DNA of 9,098 bases from an uncultured Eggerthellaceae bacterium (GTDB taxonomy: Bacteria > Actinomycetota > Coriobacteriia > Coriobacteriales > Eggerthellaceae), in assembly GCA_948829205.1 (NCBI GenBank), contig CAQLOA010000033.1, positions 2,512 through 11,609 of the forward strand, given 5' to 3'. Both the position numbers and the translations under genes were made by a program. Positions within the stretch are counted from its first letter, which is position 1; each line of letters opens with the position of its first letter. The notes beneath the pieces were generated by a model. It made no database searches. It worked only from the letters and a program-made list of their open reading frames with translations, and had not been told where the DNA came from. Of this stretch, positions 6,280 to 9,098 are shown in pieces.

Positions 6280-7260
6280 ATGGAGAAACTCGCCATCGTC
6301 ATAGTTACCTACAAGCGCCAGCAGCTGCTTGACCAGCTGCTGGATTCGCTTTTGTACCTGCAGGACGCGCCTTGGCGCGTCATCGTCGTGGACAACGAGA
6401 ACTCGCCGGAGGCTGCGAACGTCGTTGAGCTGTATCGACGTCTGGTCGACGAAGGCCTTACGGCTGCGCCTTGGCCCGATGGCGGCGATGCGTTCGTCTA
6501 CGTTCCCATGGCCGAAAACACCGGCGGTGCAGGAGGCTTCGCCGAGGGCGTGCGGCAGGCCTACCGCTTGGGCGCCGAATGGTTCTGGTTGATGGACGAC
6601 GACGTCACCGTGATGCCCGACGCCATCGGCAAGCTTTCGAAGTGGGCAGGCCCGTTCGACGTGGTGCAGGGCTCGCGCCTCGACTACGACGGAGGCCCAT
6701 TCTACTGGCAGTACCAGTTCATCGAGCCGCTGGGCATGTACAACCCGCTTGCATCCTCCGGGTTCGACGAGACGGGGTGCAAGCCCACCAACACGATGTG
6801 CTTCGAAGGCGGCCTGTTCAGCCGCGGCATCGTGGAGAAGCTGGGGCCCCCTGACGCGCGCTTTTTCATCTACTGGGACGACTGCGTCTATGGGTACCTT
6901 GCCAGCAAGGTTGGCGAGTCAGCCGTTGTGCAGGACGTGATCCTGCAGCGCACGCGCGACATCCATCACTGGGAGGTCAGCGGCGTGCGGCAGCTGAACG
7001 GCTCGTCGAACATGACGCGTCGGCACGTCATGCGCAACCGCGGCCACATGGCCCATTACATGCAGCTGCAGGGCGACTACAACCCGCTGCTGTTCGGGCT
7101 TGGCACCGCAGCATGCGCGGCCAAGGAGGCAATCCGGCTCGTCGCCGTCGACCGTGGGGATTTGAAGGAGGGCGCGCTTGCGCTCTTCGATGGATGGCGC
7201 GAGGCGCGTAGAATCATGGCCGACGAAAGCTGGAAGCCGGTCACCCCGGCCGATTTGTAA
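6280..7260 (+). CDS. GT2-family glycosyltransferase, galactofuranosyl/rhamnosyl-transferase-like
   Basis: This GT-A fold enzyme of 326 residues has no membrane helix, so it should act on the cytoplasmic side using a nucleotide sugar. Motifs seen are LAIVIVTYKR at the first strand, IVVDNENS, AENTGGAGGFAEGVRQAY, WFWLMDDDV with Asp106-108 as the metal-binding DXD, FIYWDDCVYGY with Asp200/Asp201 where the catalytic base is expected, and DIHHWEVSG. The ENTGGAGGF plus MDDDV plus WDD combination resembles GlfT-type galactofuranosyltransferases and related rhamnosyltransferases. The actual sugar is inferred only weakly. The Glu that often follows WDD in GlfT2-like enzymes appears replaced (DDCVYG). 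The start is firm: TAG at 6268-6270 is in frame upstream and the fold begins at once. The deacetylase gene follows 11 bases after the stop, suggesting an operon. Confidence 0.9.
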   Translation: MEKLAIVIVTYKRQQLLDQLLDSLLYLQDAPWRVIVVDNENSPEAANVVELYRRLVDEGLTAAPWPDGGDAFVYVPMAENTGGAGGFAEGVRQAYRLGAEWFWLMDDDVTVMPDAIGKLSKWAGPFDVVQGSRLDYDGGPFYWQYQFIEPLGMYNPLASSGFDETGCKPTNTMCFEGGLFSRGIVEKLGPPDARFFIYWDDCVYGYLASKVGESAVVQDVILQRTRDIHHWEVSGVRQLNGSSNMTRRHVMRNRGHMAHYMQLQGDYNPLLFGLGTAACAAKEAIRLVAVDRGDLKEGALALFDGWREARRIMADESWKPVTPADL

Positions 7261-7271
7261 TTAGGAACCAT

Positions 7272-8456
7272 ATGCCAACGTACAGGACAACGAATGCTGC
7301 AGGGCGAAACGTGCATGCTGCCGCCAACGCCAGGCCTCCGCGGTCGAAGGCGCCGTTCGTTGCAGCCGTCGTCATCGCGGTGGCCGCAATTGCGGCCGTG
7401 GCCGCCGTTATGGCGTTCGCGTTCGGCAACGGAAGCGGTTCTGGGGCCGAGAAGACAGACGCACAGGCCGAGCCAATGGCCAGCACGACTTTCTCCGAGG
7501 CCCTTCCCGCGGAAACCGTCGTCGCTGCAGACGACGTTGTCATGACGATCGCAGGCGACCGCGACACCTACGTCCTGAAGGGCGAGGAATACATCGAGGC
7601 GGGGTGTCATGCGGTCGACCCCGACGTTGGCGACATTACCTCGTCGATTGAGACCACCGGCACCGTGAACCCCGACGCGCTGGGCGACTACGAGGTGACG
7701 TATACCGTCACCACGGCCGACGGCGCGAAGGCGCAGGCCAAGCGCACCGTGCACGTGGTCAACTCGTTCGATGCGCCCGCTCAGGACATCCCGGTGCTGA
7801 TGTATCACTACGTGTATTCCGCTGACGACGTGCCGGCCGACATGAACAACAACTACATCCTCGACACGAAGCTGGCCGAGCAGTGCGCCTACCTGCGCGA
7901 CAACGACTACTATTTCCCGTCGCATCAGGAGCTGCGCGCATGGGTGGATGGAACCCATACCCTTCCTGCGAAGAGCGTGATCCTCACGTTCGACGACGGC
8001 GAGGCGGGCTTCCTGAAGCATGGCATCCCCGTGCTTGAGGAATACGAGGTGCCGGCCACTTCGTTCGTGGTCGCGAAGGACGCTGCCCAGAACGTGGTCG
8101 ACTACGCCAGCCCCTTCGTTCAGTTCGAGTCGCATTCCTACGACATGCACCGCGCCGGGAGCAACGTGGGGAAGGGCGGCATCATACATGCGCTTTCGCA
8201 GCAGGAGATCTACGACGACATAATGGCGTCCAACGAGGTGACGGGCGGAAGCGGCGCCGTGGCCATGGCATACCCCTTCGGGGACAACAACGAGGCCGCC
8301 TGGGCGGCGCTCGACGACGCCGGGCTGTTCTGCGCGTACACCGTGAAGAACGACCGGGTCCACGTCGGCGACAACCCGATGGCGCTCAACCGTGTAAGGC
8401 TCTCGGGGGAATACGACCTCGACAGCTTTGTGAACCTTGTGGAGCCGTCTGCGTAA
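7272..8456 (+). CDS. Membrane-anchored polysaccharide deacetylase (NodB/CE4) with Ig-like domain
   Basis: A short basic N terminus precedes one membrane helix (residues 28-51). After a linker, residues about 88-163 form an Ig-like domain of the DUF5011 type (EAGCHAVDPDVGDITSSI, NPDALGDYEVTYTVTTADG). The NodB domain starts at IPVLMYHY (173). It shows TFDDG with Asp241/Asp242, HSYDMH with metal ligands His288 and His293, and AYPFG at 333-337. Family knowledge predicts metal-dependent removal of N-acetyl (or O-acetyl) groups from an extracellular glycan such as peptidoglycan or a poly-N-acetylhexosamine. The two His are five residues apart, one more than in the classic HxxxH spacing; similar spacing occurs in IcaB-like enzymes as far as I recall. 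ATG 7272 has AGGA at 5-base spacing and follows the glycosyltransferase stop by 11 bases. Confidence 0.92.
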   Translation: MPTYRTTNAAGRNVHAAANARPPRSKAPFVAAVVIAVAAIAAVAAVMAFAFGNGSGSGAEKTDAQAEPMASTTFSEALPAETVVAADDVVMTIAGDRDTYVLKGEEYIEAGCHAVDPDVGDITSSIETTGTVNPDALGDYEVTYTVTTADGAKAQAKRTVHVVNSFDAPAQDIPVLMYHYVYSADDVPADMNNNYILDTKLAEQCAYLRDNDYYFPSHQELRAWVDGTHTLPAKSVILTFDDGEAGFLKHGIPVLEEYEVPATSFVVAKDAAQNVVDYASPFVQFESHSYDMHRAGSNVGKGGIIHALSQQEIYDDIMASNEVTGGSGAVAMAYPFGDNNEAAWAALDDAGLFCAYTVKNDRVHVGDNPMALNRVRLSGEYDLDSFVNLVEPSA

Positions 8457-8458
8457 TT

Positions 8459-8500
8459 GCATGCCCGGTTGTCCGAATCATTGCCCTGAAGTGGGCATGC
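8459..8500. repeat. Inverted repeat across the promoter region of the LCP gene
   Basis: GCATGCCC (8459-8466) and GGGCATGC (8493-8500) are exact 8-base reverse complements separated by 26 bases. The left arm lies just after the deacetylase stop and the right arm inside the -35/-10 spacer of the next promoter. It could be an operator or a transcript-end hairpin. The long loop and missing T tract argue against a standard terminator. Confidence 0.4.
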
Positions 8501-8510
8501 TTGCTATAAT
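8481..8510 (+). promoter_or_regulatory. Sigma-A type promoter for the LCP gene
   Basis: TTGCCC (8481-8486) and a perfect TATAAT (8505-8510) are 18 bases apart. The predicted start near 8517 gives a leader of about 100 bases before ATG 8616. The GCTATAAT context matches the candidate promoter at 1942-1949. Confidence 0.6.
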
Positions 8511-8562
8511 TCATAGCTTGAAAACTGTTCCGAAACAATGCTCTCGCAAAGGGCGCGAATCT

Positions 8563-8582
8563 CGCCTTCAGGTGAAGTGGCG
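8563..8582 (+). other. Small stem-loop in the LCP 5' leader
   Basis: CGCCTTC (8563-8569) can pair with GAA (8574-8576) plus GGCG (8579-8582) around AGGT, leaving a two-base bulge. It sits mid-leader, about 20 bases before the AGGGG ribosome site. Stability is modest and it may be chance. Confidence 0.2.
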
Positions 8583-8615
8583 CGCGCAATCCAGACAGCA
8601 AGGGGAAACGGTTCC

Positions 8616-9098
8616 ATGCCGACGAAACGAAGCATAAACGACATCAACAGACGCACGTCCCAAAGGTACAACCCGATGCGAGGCCAGCAGAACGTTGGCG
8701 ACTACTCGCGCAACGCGCAGGTTTACCATGCGGCCGCCACGGCCAAGAAGGGCGGCAAGCGCACGGTGTTCATAGTGCTCGCGGCCATCCTGGTGGCGCT
8801 GCTTGCCGCCGGCACGGCCTTCGCCCTCTACATCAACGACGTCTCCAACAAGCTGAACAGGGGAGACAAGTCCGACGAAGAGCTGATGGCCATCAACGAG
8901 GCGCTCAGCTACAAGTCGAACTTCAACGACGTCTTCTACATGCTGCTCATCGGGTCGGACGAGCGCACCGAGGGCGAGATGTCCCGAAGCGACGTCAACA
9001 TCGTGGTGCGGGTCGACCCCATCGACAACAAGCTGTCGCTGTTGTCCATTCCCCGCGACACCAAGATCGACATCCCCGACCACGGCACCCAGAAGTTC
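8616..9098 (+). CDS. LytR-CpsA-Psr (LCP) family cell-wall glycopolymer ligase (3' end outside window)
   Basis: The 161 visible residues have a basic cytoplasmic N terminus, one membrane helix (49-72) and the beginning of the LCP domain: FYMLLIGSDER (Asp115), SRSDVNIVVRVDP (Arg124, Asp126) and LSLLSIPRDTKI (Arg147). These are family residues that bind the pyrophosphate of the lipid-linked donor and magnesium. LCP proteins transfer undecaprenyl-linked glycopolymers (teichoic acids, capsule, arabinogalactan) to peptidoglycan outside the membrane. The frame runs open to the right edge. ATG 8616 is preceded by AGGGGAAA at rather long spacing, about 10 bases. The gene probably has its own promoter. 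It fits with the glycan-building and modifying genes upstream. Confidence 0.93.
   Translation, partial: MPTKRSINDINRRTSQRYNPMRGQQNVGDYSRNAQVYHAAATAKKGGKRTVFIVLAAILVALLAAGTAFALYINDVSNKLNRGDKSDEELMAINEALSYKSNFNDVFYMLLIGSDERTEGEMSRSDVNIVVRVDPIDNKLSLLSIPRDTKIDIPDHGTQKF

Noticed and set aside
7077..8462. 461-residue open frame on the minus strand over the deacetylase gene
   Set aside because: It mirrors a clear NodB gene in GC-rich DNA. Its translation is Arg/His/Val-rich with no recognisable domain and it has no promoter or ribosome site.

Overview
The window reads as a cell-envelope and surface-polysaccharide region from a moderately GC-rich Gram-positive bacterium. The best guess is an actinobacterium of the class Coriobacteriia (Eggerthellales-like). 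That guess rests on several things: long arrays of degenerate cell-wall-binding-type repeats of about 70 residues, an LytR-CpsA-Psr protein, a lipoprotein with an Ala/Glu coiled coil, and one gene that looks leaderless. The assignment is from general resemblance only. All seven substantial genes lie on the + strand. Nothing resembling an RNA gene, insertion sequence, CRISPR array or origin was seen.

Left part (1-5102). A secreted repeat protein with a C-terminal transglutaminase-like Cys-His-Asp domain enters from the left edge and ends at 1922. After a TATAAT box there is a tiny ORF of 11 codons with a perfect Shine-Dalgarno (SD) sequence. It stops 4 bases before the TTG start of an AlgI-type membrane O-acyltransferase (MBOAT, 2006-3424). 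Next comes an AlgJ/AlgX/DHHW-type SGNH acetyltransferase (3519-5102) carrying an extra C-terminal beta-rich region. The two acetylation genes form the classical two-component system that moves acetyl groups across the membrane and puts them on an extracellular polysaccharide. A likely hairpin terminator follows directly.

Middle (5103-6279). A lipoprotein of unknown function (5185-6069) has a TAGAAT box in front of it. It is built from two beta-type halves separated by a Ser-rich segment, then an Ala/Glu coiled coil, a Gly/Ser tail and a terminal Cys-containing peptide. A 210-base spacer without a convincing gene follows.

Right part (6280-9098). A GT2-family, galactofuranosyl/rhamnosyl-transferase-like enzyme (6280-7260) appears to be transcribed without a 5' leader. 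A membrane-anchored polysaccharide deacetylase with an Ig-like domain (7272-8456) sits 11 bases downstream. Then, behind its own promoter, comes an LCP ligase (8616 to the right edge, incomplete). These genes look visibly more GC-rich in third positions than the acetylation pair and the lipoprotein.

Taken together (inference): the window holds enzymes that extend a glycan (GT2), O-acetylate it (MBOAT plus SGNH protein), N-deacetylate it (NodB domain) and attach it to peptidoglycan (LCP), next to wall-bound and membrane-bound surface proteins. Nothing here is clearly a wholly new system. The most unusual points are the start arrangement of the MBOAT gene, the leaderless glycosyltransferase, the near-identical duplicated repeat pair, and the lipoprotein.
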